Source: Tetradesmus obliquus
Lineage: Eukaryota; Chlorophyta; Chlorophyceae; Sphaeropleales; Scenedesmaceae
NCBI GenBank assembly: GCA_030272155.1
Contig: CP126199.1
Span: forward strand, 5,072,501 to 5,136,500
DNA: 64,000 bases
Reading direction: 5' to 3'
The position numbers were made by a program, and so were the translations under genes. The notes beneath the pieces are model-generated. The model did not search any database. It was given only the letters and a program-made list of their open reading frames with translations, and had not been told where the DNA came from. Shown here one piece after another: positions 42,902-54,747 of this stretch; position 1 is the stretch's first letter; each line of letters begins with the position of its first letter.

Positions 42902-44022
42902 TCACGCAGCCTCTACCACAACGCCCTCTGCCGCCGCCTGCGAATCATCCGCAGTATCAGCAGCAGCAGCTGCAGCTGCAGCCATCCCTGCTGCATCATC
43001 AGCCACATTGCTGCTGCTGCTATCACCCACAGACTCATCATCCGAGCTTGGCATAATCCTAACACCTTCAGATCCTGCGTCACCGCCACCCATAGCACTG
43101 CCATCATCGCTACACCCAGCGCTGCCACCTTCTTCGATGCTGCTGCTGCTGCTGCCGCACGTGCTGTGCCTGCTGTCGCTGCTGCAGCTGGCATTGCCCA
43201 GCTCCTCAATTGCTGTCACAGGACTACCTGCAGCATGCCTGAACCCTAAACCACCCACCCCCAGATCTCCAGCAGCAGCAGCTACTGGTGCTGCAGGCAT
43301 GTCTGCTAGGCCTGGAATGGGTATGCCCAGATCAAGCAGCACAGGTGGCATAGCAACAGGCGATGCACATGATACACACGTTGCCGCCGCCGCTGCTGCT
43401 GCTGCTGAGCTGTCACCCAGATCAAGGCCCAGTCCAAGGTTCAGATCTAAGCCGGCCGGCAGCGGCCCACCACTCACTCGCCGCACCAGCTTCTCCACAA
43501 AGTCATCCGACACTGAACCCTGCCCTAAGCCCTCGCCGCCCTCGCCAAACCCTAAACCCTCGCCCATGCCGTCGCTAAACCCTCCCGCCACATGCTCGCC
43601 GCCAGCGTCGTGGCTCAGCATCTGCTGCCTGCTGCTGCACTCGTCGCCGGCGCTGTCAGCACTGTCAGCACCTTCTGAAGCATCTAACGGCACGTAAGAG
43701 CCAGGGCTCGGCGGTTCAGGTTCAGACTCCTGCTGAACCTCGTAGGGTTCAAGCGGCTGCTGAACCCCATCCTCACAGCACACACAGTCAGGCTCAGCGC
43801 CAGGCAGCTCCCCGAGAAGCTCCTCTGGGCTAGCTGCAAGAGCTGCTGCTGCTATCGCTGCTGCTGCACTCACTGCAGCCGCATCGATGCCTCCTGCTGC
43901 TGCTGCTGCTGAGTCGGCGTCTGATGCTGGGCCGGCTGAGTGCGCCTGCTGGCTGCTGCTGCTGTCACACTCATCCTCGCCCATCTGCTCTGCAGCGGCT
44001 TCCACAGCATCTTCATCACAAC

Positions 44023-44068
<46 letters not shown>

Positions 44069-44444
44069 AGACAGGTGCAGATGCACCAGCCGCTCCTGCA
44101 GGTCGTCAACATCATCTGCTGCTGCTGCTTCCTGGCCCGCGCCCTGCTGCTGCTGCTGCTGCCAGCCCTGCTGCTGCTCTGCAGCTGACTGCTGCTCACA
44201 CACCTCAAGCCCAACACACACGACACCATCATCCTGCTGCTGCTGCTGGTGTGTCAACACCCCTGCTGCTGCTGCTGCTGCATTGTCAGCGGCTGTGCCA
44301 GCAGCAGCGCCAGCCTCTGCTGGTGCAGCAGGCACGTCCTCAGCTGCTTGCTTGTTACTGCCCCCTGCACCTGCATCAGAGCCAGCAGCAGCAGCAGCGC
44401 TGCTGCAACTATTGCTGCTGTCAAGCCCCGTCGGCTGCTGAGGC

Positions 44445-44479
<35 letters not shown>

Positions 44480-44791
44480 TGCATGGGAGGCACCTGCAGA
44501 CACAGAGCTGCTGCATGAGAGCACCTTGGGCTTCAGAATAATCACCTCCCCTGTCTCCTCATCTATCAGGTAATCATCCTCTTGCTGCTGCTGCTGCTGC
44601 TGCTCTGGCTGCTGCTGCTCTGGCTGCTGCTGCTCTGGCTGCTGCTGCTCAGGCTGCTGCTGCTCTGGCTGCTGCTGTCCGGCAGCAGCAGCAGCAGCAG
44701 CGGCAACTGCAGCAGCAAAGGGCGGAGCAGGCGCAGGCAGAATGGCCACACGCGCATGACCCTCCTGCTCAGCTGCAGAAGACGCCACGTC

Positions 44792-44824
<33 letters not shown>

Positions 44825-45599
44825 ATGCTGCAGCCAAAATGGCACAGGCGGCGCCTGCAGCACCACTACGCCACCCCCGCCTGTGCTGCTGCTGTTGCTG
44901 CCGCTGCCGTCATGCTGCTGCTGCTGGCTGCCGGCAGCTGCAGGCAGCACCGCTGTGGGGCTGGTGACACTAAATGGAGTGACGCTGGCCGCTGCTGCAG
45001 CCTCTGCTGTTGCGCGAGACAGAATGCGGGCAGCAGCAACAAGCTCCGGCCCAGACGCCCGCTTGGGCCGCATTAGCACGCCAGTAGAGCCGGCAGCAGC
45101 AGCGTCAGCGACAAACACACTGCTGCTGCTGCTGCTGTTGTATGCAACGCTCACGTCACGGGGTGCTGCTGCTGCTGCTGCAGCAGCAGCCTCGCGTGCA
45201 GCGGCTTGCTTAGCTAGCAGCTGCCGCTGCAGCAGCGCCAGCTGCAGCTCATCCACTTCCACATCATCACCTGCTGCTGCAGCAGCAGCAGAAGCTGTTG
45301 CGGGAAACGCTGCTGCTGTTGCTGCTGCAGCTTCCCGCCGTGCCTGTGCTGCTGCTGCTTCCCGTACGGCAGCTTGCTGCGCAAGCTGCTGCCGCTGCAT
45401 CAGCGCCCGTTGCAATGCATCACCCTCATCTCCTGAAGAATCATCATCATTAGCACTCACTGCATCATCTGCATCATCCGCATCATCCGCAGCAGCAGCA
45501 TCTGCAGCAGCATCTGCTGCTGCTCGCTGCGCCAGCTTCTGCCGCTCAGCCAGTGCCAGCTGCAGCTCATGGTGCTGCTGGTGCCGGTCAAATGCCGCA

Positions 45600-45633
<34 letters not shown>

Positions 45634-47018
45634 GGCCGCCGCCTGAGAAGCCAGGCGACGGTGTCCTGTGCCGATCTACAGCAGCGGCAGCAGCAGCGAC
45701 AACGGGCATACCGCTGCTGCTGCTGCCGCCGCTTGCGGGGTGATTATGGTGATGGTGACCATGCTGCCGAGCTGGGCTGCTGCCGGCGCTGCTGTTGTTG
45801 CCAGGCCCTTTGGCGGCTGCTGATGCAAGCAGTGCTGCTAATGCACCACCGGATCCCTTGCCTGCTGCCCCTCCAGCTCTCTTCAACAGGCCAGTGGATG
45901 GTGTGGGAGGAAGCCCAGCAGCAGGCACTGCAGTCGTTGCCACTGCTGCTGCTGCTGCTGCGTTACTGCTGCTGCCGCTGCCGGCCGCACCCTGCTGCTG
46001 CTGCTGCTGCTCAGCTGCAGCGGGCTCATCCCAAAACCCTTCCTCCTGCTCTTCCGCCCAGCCGTCCGGTTTGTACTTCATGACCTTTGCCTGCCACGAC
46101 GGCCGCGTCTCAAGCCCTGCAGAACCCTGCCCGGCCAAAACCCCAGACCCTGTACCCTGGCCGAGGTTTGTGCCAGACCCTGAACCCCGCAGGCCGCCGC
46201 TGGCTGGCCGGGACTTGGGTTCTCCGCTGCTGTCCCACCACTCAGGTGGTGGAGGGCTCCTGCTGCTGCTCCTAGCTGAAACTGGAGGTGTGTCCCAAAA
46301 CCCTGAACCGCCACGGACCGCACCGTTGCCCTGCTGCTGCTGCTGCTGCTGCTGCTGCTCGCGCTGCTGCCATGTGAGGCTGCTGCTGTCACTGCTGGCA
46401 GCAGCAGCAGCAGCAGCAGCAGTGCTGCCGGGTGACTGACCAGGAGCAGAGCTTGCCGATGTTGGCCGCTTGAACAGCTGCACAGGTACCTGCTTCACAG
46501 GCGTCCCTGAGTAGCTGCCGTTTGCGCTGCCGCTGTTGCTGCTGCGCACGTGCTGCTGCTGCTGCTGCGGCACAGGGACAAACCCGGAGCGGGCAGCACC
46601 AGGAAACCCGCCGCCAGCTGCCGCCGCAGCAGCCGGGTTGCCAGCAGCAGTAGCAGTAGCAGCAGCAGTGGGAGAGGGGCCTGCGGCTGCCTGTGCCACC
46701 CCTTGCAGCACCTGCTGCAGTACTGCTGTTGTCTGCATGCTTTGCTTGTACTGCTGCACAACTTGGTGTAGTGCTGCAGGGTTGTGCAGCAGCTGCTGTG
46801 CAGCCTGCTGCACATGCGTGTTGCTGACCTGTACTGCCCCTGCCCCAGCTGCTGCAGCAGGCAGTACAGCTGTACCGCCTGTACCACTTGTACGGCCTGT
46901 ACTGCCAGCAGTTGTATTGCCTGTTGTACCACCTGGCTGAGGCAGGGCTAGCCGCTGAGGAGGCGCTTGCAGGAAGCCTGCTACATGATGCTGGTGCTGC
47001 TGTAACAGATGCGGCACA

Positions 47019-47051
<33 letters not shown>

Positions 47052-49457
47052 CTGTAGCGGCCGTCCCTGTCAGCATAGTTGCTGCTGCCGGGGCTGCTGC
47101 TGTAGTAGCCGCCAGTGCCGCTGTTGCTGCTGTTGCTTTGGGGTACCAAGCCTGCTGCCACATCCTGAGGGTAAGGAAACGTCCAAGCGCAGCGCCTGCA
47201 GAATGCATTAGCAGCATGAGTGTTACTGCAGCTTGCATGTCCTGGAGCCCTTAGGCTCAGCGCAATGCTGACAACCGGAATGCAATCTTCCAGGCCGCAT
47301 GTCTTGCCACCCACTCACGCAACTTACTTCCACGGCAGGTATAGATGCACCCTGATTGCAGTTGTCCCAGTCACGGCCCACAATCACCCCAAACAGAGCA
47401 TTGCGTGCCACGCACACAGCAGATGCCAACATGCTGCAATAAAACGCAAACCAACAGATACTCCTGATAAGCACAAGGTACGCTGCACAATTGCTGTATG
47501 CATACGCAACACACCTGCCCACACTCGCGTCCAGGAAGTCCCTCCACTCCATCTTCCAGGCTGCATCAAGCTCCTTTATGTCCTTGCTGGCGATTGGGCC
47601 GTAGTACAGCAGCTCAAGCGCCACACAGCCCTGCTGCTTGCACCAGTTGGCCGGGCGCACAAAGTCTGCAGGAAACACACAGCAGCAGCAGCAGCAGCAG
47701 CAGGCTTGGAGTTTTAGTGAGCCGTAGTACAGCAGCTCAAGCGCCACACAACCCTGCTGCTTGCACCAGTTGGCCGGGCGCACAAAGTCTGCAGGAAACA
47801 CAGCCAGCAGCAGCAACAGCAGCAGCAGCAGCAGCAGGAGGATTGGAGTTCTGGTGGGCCGTAGTACAGCAGCTCACGCGCCACGCAACCCTGCTGCTTG
47901 CACCAGTTGGCCGGGCGCACAAAGTCTGCAGGGAACACACAGCCAGCAGCAGCAGCAGCAGCAGCAGGATTGGAGTTTTGTGGGCCGTAGTACAGCAGCT
48001 CCAGCGCCACGCAACCCTGCTGCTTGCACCAGGTGGCCGGACGCACAAAGTCTCTCGGGCGCACGAAATTGCTCGACAGCGGCAGCGTAGCGGCAGGGAA
48101 AAGAGCGCGGGCAAGACAAGTGATACAGCAGCCATCGCTTGCTCCAGCACCGCTGCTGCGGGTTGATGCATCATGCTGCCGCCCCCATTTGACTTGCATC
48201 CTGTGTGCCAACCCTAGCAAACTCTAGCACTGGTCCACGGCACATATGCAGGAACCGGAGGCGCCCTGCTGCAACACGCGTCAGACGCTGTTTGTGAGCC
48301 TGTTTCGCTGCTTATCTCACCTGCGTCTGCGGTGATGAGCAGCAGCACACCGTCCTTGTGGCCCCGCACGCAATCCACCGTGAAGTTCATCATCATCTGC
48401 GGCAGGGCACGCGAGTTCAAAACAACGGCACATGCGTCAAAACATTCCAGCAGGCAGGCGCACGCAGTCCACCGTGAATTTCATTATCATCTGCAAGTGA
48501 ACACAGACACACACATGACGCCACGTGCGACAATGGGGTGAGGCAAACCAAAACAGCGCTACAATAATGCTTGGTTATGTGATCTGCGGAATTTATGTAC
48601 TTACACTGCTGCAGCAGATCTTGCAGGAGAACACGCCTGCTGCTGGTGTGCAGGGTGCGCAACCGCCGACATCAGCAGCAACAGAACTAGCACAGAGCAA
48701 GCTGCTGCTGCTGCTGCGGCCGCTGCACTGCTGTTTTCCTGTTGCTGATCCCAGCCAGCTGCTGATGTCCATCACAGCAGCCGCACCTCTTTCAGAGGAT
48801 GATCAGAGTCGTCTGCCTTGCGAGGCCCCCCTGGGGAGTTGATCATCATGAAGTTGAGAACGCCGTTGCTGCAGAACTGGTTGAAGCGCTTCTCGCCCAC
48901 GGCTTTCTTGGTGCTGTCCGTGAACGTGCAGAACGCGCCAGCGCAGCGGCGAGGCCCAGGTTGCACCACGAAAGTGTTGTACAGGAACCTGCACAGCAGT
49001 GCATGTGTGCAACCAACCATTCCATCGATTCCCTTGCTCCTTTGCTGTTATGTATCCGATCATGATGCATGCGAGTGCTGGCAAGCACCATTAGCTGCTG
49101 CCCTTGCCCCGGTTCCCCGCAACAGTTCGCCTATGCTCACCCAACCCACCTGATCACTTCTGTAGGCTCTAGCTCCGTAGGTGTCCTCACATTCTGCAAA
49201 AAGGCAGTTAGTAAATGCATCAGAATGTGAGCTGAGCCGAGGCGTGCCCACAGGGACAGAAACTGGCCAGGGGGCACCATATTGCTTACCTGGAAGTCCC
49301 AGATGATCATGATGTCTTGCCCTCTGGCTCCAACAGGAGGCTTCAGCTCCGGAAGCGGAGTCTGCAGAGCCGGGCTCTGCCTGTTCAAGTTCATAGGCCT
49401 CACTTGCTGCTGCCCGTAGGCAGACAACCCCCTATTGCCGTAGTTGCTGCTATACAT
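42902..49457 (-). CDS. NYN-domain (MARF1/limkain-type) putative ribonuclease with long Q/A/S-rich tail
   Basis: Six exons on the minus strand, read from high to low coordinate: 49457-49290, 49193-49150, 48988-48787, 48396-48321, 47665-47515 and 47195-42902. All phases agree, giving 1,644 residues. Residues about 48-200 form a NYN domain of the PIN-like nuclease fold: IMIIWDFQNVRTP (Asp54), then NSPGGPRKADDSD, then GVLLLITADADFVRP and CKQQGCVALELLYYG. The three acidic patches fit the metal-binding aspartates of the family, so RNA cleavage is a reasonable inference. From residue 215, one 4.3-kb exon encodes low complexity: Gln, Ala and Ser runs, with islands such as GFWDTPP, EWWDSSGEP, EGFWDEPAA and IDEETGEVIILKPK. 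It runs divergently from the transporter gene. Exon 5 has tandem decoys. The last exon could hide a small intron, but none is needed. Confidence 0.82.
44026..44064. repeat. In-frame CAG (Gln) run in the NYN gene
   Basis: About 13 CTG units on the plus strand encode a Gln run (HLHLSV then Q13) in the minus-strand protein. Similar shorter runs lie near 44580, 44800, 45600, 46335 and 47025. The tail also has a 4-residue repeat (EQQQP) at about 44600-44670. Confidence 0.85.
47515..48060 (-). repeat. Acceptor array of NYN-gene exon 5 (4 copies)
   Basis: On the minus strand, the junction GCAG|ACTTTGTGCGCCCGGCC, reading DFVRPANWCKQQGCVALELL, occurs at about 48053 (AG changed), 47919, 47788 and 47665. 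The first three copies run into introns with CTG runs after YYG. The copy at 47665 continues as PIASKDIKELDAAWKMEW to a donor. Period is about 125-135. A partial decoy of exon 4 (KFTVDCVR) lies at about 48465-48492. Confidence 0.85.
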
Positions 49458-50696
49458 GCTGATCGTTGCTTTGTAAACACCAAATATCCAATCTGGTCGC
49501 CAAGGAAAGGGTCGCTCAAGCCATGGCAACCACGGTTGCAAAGAGAGAGGTTGGACGCTATGCCAGCATGAACGAGGCTACATTGAAGCAGCTACACCCT
49601 AGCATCCCAATTGATACCCACAGCAAGAGCCAAGTGGCATGATACTGCCCTAAGGGTGTGTTCCTGGTCAGCTGTAGAACCCCATCAGGGTCCAGTCAGG
49701 TAACAGCCAGGTACTGTGCCTGCAGCAATCAGGCTGGTGAGAGCAGAATAAGGCGGTATGAATGTTACAGTAGGTTGCCTGATGATCTTATTGCTTCCCA
49801 AAGAGGGCTTCACTGGCACAGGGGTTGCTGCAGCTCCCCGGTGTTCACCACGTGCACCAGTCGCATGTGCCACGGCACTCAACATTCACTGCACGTTGCT
49901 GCGTTGCACCTACAAAACAGCCGTATATCATGTTCACCGTGGCAAGCAATTTTCTGCAGGCCTGCAAACTGCAAGTAAACATGACAAGCTGGCAGAGTTG
50001 CATGACGTTCTTCTGGCGAGGAGGTGGGTGGTTGATTGCAGGCGTGTAGCAGAATGGAATGCGGAACGTCTGAGCACAGCATAAACATAGTTTCCCGTGT
50101 CTTTCTTTTGACGGCGAATGGTTGCCTCATACATTCACCATGGCATGGATTGCTCAGAAGTTGTACTGCCTGCAGGCACTGTGGCACAGAGCTGCAAGCT
50201 GCCCATGCAGGCCAGCTCAGTACATTGCGCCACTCGCAAGCCACAGAACTATATGTCGACAGAATGCGCAGGTTGCTTGAGCACAAGCTGCACCACTGGC
50301 TTGAGACCGTGAGCCAGGGCAGGTGTTGAAGTCAGGGGCCCGTGGCTGGCACTGACCAACCTGCCAAACCCTAGCACAAGGCGAATGTCTACGGTCCAGG
50401 CTGCACTGCGAGCAAAGGATCGTCCAGCGTCAAGATGGAATCGCAGGTTGCTGAATGCTCGCCTAGAAAGCCACTAACTAACACATCCGAAGTGATCGCT
50501 GAAAATTGCGTGATTGACAGCATTGCTCGCTGAGACGCATTACTGTGTTATCCTGAACAGTATATATCCTCCTGAACTATGTGTTCAACTTGCAACGCAC
50601 GTGAAGCATCGTAGTGCGAGCAGCAGCAACATTGGCAGCAGTAGCGCCTTTCTGAATCCAAACTCTTGCTGGCACCACATTTGCAGCATTGCCAGT
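49458..50696. promoter_or_regulatory. Head-to-head intergenic region, NYN gene and transporter
   Basis: About 1.2 kb separates the two divergent start codons and must hold both promoters and 5' UTRs. I see no gene in it and no clear TATA box or repeated motif. The statement rests on gene orientation alone. Confidence 0.5.
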
Positions 50697-53600
50697 ATGT
50701 TGATGATAAGCACGATTCCCGAGGCAATCGGCATCATGATGGTAAGCAGTGGCACCTTTGGTCTGGTTGCATGCTGCGCTGCAGCACATGCTGTGGAGCA
50801 CACACACTATCATGCTGGCCTCATCTCAACCTGCGGCCTGCCTCGGCCTGCTGCACTGTGACAATGGTGCTGTCCTGCAGGTCGGTATCGTACTGCTGGG
50901 CACGTGAGTAAACACCGCAAGCATCGTTCAATCCTCAGGATTGTCCCTGCCTCTAGTACAGCTGCTAGCCCGCAAGCCTGGGTAATGGATAATGGATGCA
51001 TGCACCAGGCCATACACAGCAGTCGTGTCAGCATTTTGTTCTCGCCTTAGACAGCTGCACCCTCACCGGCAGCCAGCACCCGACAGCTGCCATGTGGCAC
51101 ACCCATGCCTGGACGTCCATCATACAGCTCATCTTGCATCAGGCCCATTACACTCCTCCGAGGCAATTGAGTCAATTGCCACACAGCCACATTATTACGC
51201 TGCACAGAATCCCATGCCTATCCCTGACCCACCAACAGCAACCGTTGCTGTTGCTGTTTCCTTGCTGTTTGCTGTCTGCAGGTGGCCGGCGGTTTGGAAC
51301 CTCATCGAGCAGCGCGGCCGCATCCCCAGCCACACCTTCCTGGACTACGCGCTGACCTACCTGCTGCTGGGCACTGCTGCTGCCCTCACGCTGGGCCAGC
51401 TGGGGCCCGAGAATGCAGCGACCCCGCGTTTTCTAACGCAGCTGACTCAGGACAATGGGCGGGCGGTGGCGTTTGCGCTGGCTGGGGGCTTCTTCCTGGC
51501 CTTTGGGGTGAGGAGTGAGGAGCCAGTGGTTTCATGGGGTAAAATGAGGGTTTAGGGGCCTGTGGGTTGTAGGGGTTGCTGGCTTCTGCCTGGTGAGGTG
51601 CCAAAGGTTACAAGGTCGTTCTGACCTACCTGCTGCTGGGCACTGCTGCTGCCCTCATGCTGGGCCAGCTGGGGCCTGCCTATGACCCTGCCAGGCCGCG
51701 CTTTCTGACGCAGCTGCGGCAGGACACTGGGCGGGCGGTGGCTTTTGCGCTGGCTGGATGGTTCTTTTTGGCTTTTGGGGTTGGGAGGAGGAACCAGCAA
51801 ATCCTTGGGTTTGGGATGTTTCAAAAGGCCTGTGGGGCTGTAGGGGTCGCTGAGGAATGGGATGTTTCTAGCCATTGGGGCGAGGTGTTGGGTGGGGTGG
51901 TAGGGGCATGGGCGGGGCTTGCAGGGGTGGCTGGCCGAGCCCGCTGGCTGTCACCAGGCTGTCACCATGCTGCTGTGGCAGAGTGATGGCCTGGCTGCAG
52001 TTTGCTGCTGTATGTGAGTGCTGCTGACTCAGTGCAAACAACGAAGCAGCTTGTGGCGGCTGACACAGCAAGCGCTGCCATTGCTGTATGCACACCTCGC
52101 CACCGCAGTAGCGCTGAGCACTTGAGATTGCCCCTGACACATGTGCATCCTCCTCCGCCGCCGTCGCTGGTGGTTTCGCAGGACCTGGGCATGCAGTACG
52201 CCACTGCGCTGCTGGGCCTGAGCATCGGCCCGCCGCTGCTGAACGCTTTGACTGTCATCATTGGCGTGGTGCTGGCCTACTTTTTGGATGGCGGCATCAA
52301 CAAGCCACAGCTGGTGTTCCCGGGCATGGTGAGCGGTGCACTGTTTTGTTAGTAAGTACATTGACGATTTGAAGCCTGTGTGCATTGATAACTTGCTGCA
52401 TCAACAAGCCGCAGATGGTGGTTTCTGGCATGGTGAGGGCGGCGCTGCAGCTGAATGTTCCGCTGATTGTTTGTGTTTGCATCACGCATGTTGTGTCACA
52501 TCTCCTTGACGTCTTCCCTTGTCTGCTGTGTTGATATTGCAATCGCGCACACAACAGAATGCTTGTCCGCAGTTGTTACCTGGTGTACGCATTGATGACT
52601 TGCCGCCTGTGTCTGCGTCACAGGCATGTGCGGCAGTTGCCATCGCACTGGGCGCTGCTGCACACGTCGTGGGAGAGCGGCAACACAAGCAAGCAGCACC
52701 CAGCAGCACCAGCAGCAGAGCTATAGACGTAGCAGCAGAGGCGGCAGCGACACACGCAGATGTCTCTGGGTTTGATGACTCAGCCAGACCAATGGCAGCA
52801 GCGGAGCACGTTCAGACTGATATCAACAGTTGTGCCAAACAAAACGTTGACATGCACAGCAGCTGCCGCCACCGCCAGCAGCATCAGGATCAGCTGCCGC
52901 AAGACCCAGCCAGCACAACGGCAACGACGTTGCACATTGATGTCAGCAGCAGCAGCCCCAACTGCACTATGCAGCATCAGCAGCAGCAGCAGCAGCAGCA
53001 GCACACCAAGCTACAGCGGCAGCGTTCCATTCAGCTAGGCAGCAACAGCAGGTTTCTGGGCCTGGCAGTAGCTTTGCTGGGTGAGCATGCTGCCAGTGCT
53101 TTTTGTGGTGCCAATTTGTCGTCACACCCCATCCGTGTGATGTCAGGGAGTACGCATAAGAATGCTTGTTACATCAGGTGTCAAGCATAGACATTTGCAC
53201 AGTGCAATGCAAGGCCACCATGTGATGTGCCTGATATGGGGCATTGCCATGCAGCTTGCTGCTTGTTTGCCAGCACATGACCACCGCACGCAATTGGTGC
53301 AAGGTTCAGGTGCAGTAGGTGCTGCCGTCTGTGCACTGAAGCTGCTTCACATGCGCACAGCGGTCTGTCAACAGCGGTTCCTGCACAGACACCGCACGGC
53401 GGCTCATCACCATCATTATGCCGTAATGCATCCAGCACTCTACGGCAGAACCACTCCCACATTGAAATGCTACAATGCACTTAAATAGCATCCAAGAAAA
53501 CAAACCCTGATGCCTGTGGGTTCCTGTCACTGTGTGCACGCCTGTGGCTTCCTGCAGGGGGTGGCGTGTACGGCCTGTTCCTCCCGGCATTTCAAATCGC

Positions 53601-54747
53601 TGCCACGGACCCTTTCAAGCTCCTGCTGCCAGGCACACCTCCATTAACCGTCTGGACAACCAATTTCTGGTTCTCTGTGGGCTTTGCGGCCACCTCAATC
53701 ATCATGAATGGCATATTCCTCTACAAGCCGCCGTTCGGCACGCAGGCGTCGTCAGTAACATGTTATTTGAGAGATAACAAGGGCCGTGGGCTGTCAGTGC
53801 TGTCGGGGGCGCTGGCGGCGGCTGGCGACCTGTCGCAGTTCATGGGCGGTCAGGTGGCGGGCTACGCTGCGTGCATGCTGGTGAGGAGCCCCAATGTGTG
53901 CTGGGGTGCTGCTCGTGCTGTGTTGGCTGCATGTTGACGGGTACCCGTCCGGACCGGTATTCATGCCTGGCTGCAGCAAGCGGGCAAGCTAGTTGCATAT
54001 GGATGTGCTGCGTGCATGCTGGTGAGGGCATCCAATGTGTGCTGAGGTGCTGTGCGTGCTGTGTTGGCTGCAAGTTGGCGGGTATTTATGCCTGGCTGCA
54101 GCCTGGGTGCAAGCTAGCCGCGTGTGCATGTGCTGCGTGCATGCTGGTGAGGTCCCGTGAGGTGTGCTGGGGTGCTGCGCGTGCTGTTGACAGAGAGATT
54201 GCATGTGGATGCTTGCAAGCAGGCTAGCGATAGCAGTGTTGACTGCATGTGGTTTGGTATGCATACCTGGCTGCAGCATGATGTGACTGAGCCCTACCAT
54301 CGTGTACTGTGCCGTTGCTGCATTTCACCTGCCTCAGTGGTGCAATCTTGGCGAGCATGTCTGTGCCGCGCAGTCCTGAGGCTGTGCCAGCTTGTCCTGC
54401 TGTCTGGGACCATGCTCTCTATGCTGTGAACTACATGTACCGACATAACATGTCCACTACACGTGCTGACATAAGATCGAAGATGGTGCCAGGACCCATG
54501 CGGCTGTCCTCTCTCGAATAACATCCAGGACCATTTTTGGGCTGACATGCATGCGTGTGTGTCTGGTCGTCTGCAGGTGATGGCGTACCCCGTGGTGGGT
54601 GTGCTGTGGGGCATGGCTCGCTTCAAGGAGTGGAAGCAGGGCAGCAGGGCCAGCCTGGCTCTGATTGCTGCACAGGTGGCTGCCTACTCGACAGCAGTGG
54701 CGCTGCTTGCATCGTCCGCTGAGCTGCGCAGTGGCGGCCACCACTAG
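50697..54747 (+). CDS. UPS: Ureide-permease (UPS) family transporter
   Basis: Seven exons: 50697-50741, 50881-50903, 51282-51507, 52182-52328, 52624-53080, 53558-53880 and 54577-54747 (TAG), all in phase, giving 463 residues. UPS proteins carry allantoin, uracil and related oxo-nitrogen heterocycles across the plasma membrane. Family marks in order: LLGTWPAVWNLIEQRGRIPS, HTFLDYALTYLLLG, RFLTQLTQDNGRAVAFALAG, MQYATALLGLSIG, ALTVIIGVVLAYFLDGGINK, then FPGM. After a long central hydrophilic loop with a Gln run come YGLFLPAFQIAATDPFK, DNKGRGLSVLSGALAAAGD and LSQFMGGQVAGYAA. The first half has about five hydrophobic segments and the second about five, as expected. The start MLMISTIPEAIGIMM matches the short N terminus of plant members. 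Substrate is not readable from sequence. Exons 3, 4 and 6 have decoy copies. Confidence 0.88.
51626..51790 (+). pseudogene. Decoy duplicate of UPS exon 3
   Basis: The text LTYLLLGTAAALMLGQLGPA followed by RPRFLTQLRQDTGRAVAFAL repeats most of exon 3 (51282-51507) within the following intron. It lacks the acceptor and first 18 or so codons, reads AGWFF for AGGFF and has the weak donor GGG|GTTGGG. It is not expected in the mRNA. Confidence 0.75.
52390..52435 (+). pseudogene. Decoy copy of the UPS exon 4 end
   Basis: GCATCAACAAGCCGCAGATG, reading INKPQMVVSGM with a GTGAGG donor, repeats the end of exon 4 (INKPQLVFPGM|GTGAGC at 52328). Confidence 0.7.
53860..54205 (+). repeat. Donor array of UPS exon 6 (3 copies, period about 130)
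   Basis: GCTGCGTGCATGCTG|GTGAGG recurs with ends at 53880, about 54022 and about 54151. Repeated intron text GTGTGCTGGGGTGCTG..GTGCTGTGTTGGCTGCA lies between. The first is the authentic donor by protein continuity (AACML then VMAYPVVG). Confidence 0.8.

Noticed and set aside
44582..45743. Long plus-strand ORFs rich in Leu, Cys or Ala opposite the NYN gene
   Set aside because: They are antisense frames of CAG repeats in the NYN coding exon, with no domain and no splice signals of their own.
54307..54430. Possible extra UPS exon in the last intron
   Set aside because: Exons 6 and 7 already join in phase and match the family without a gap, so nothing is missing there.
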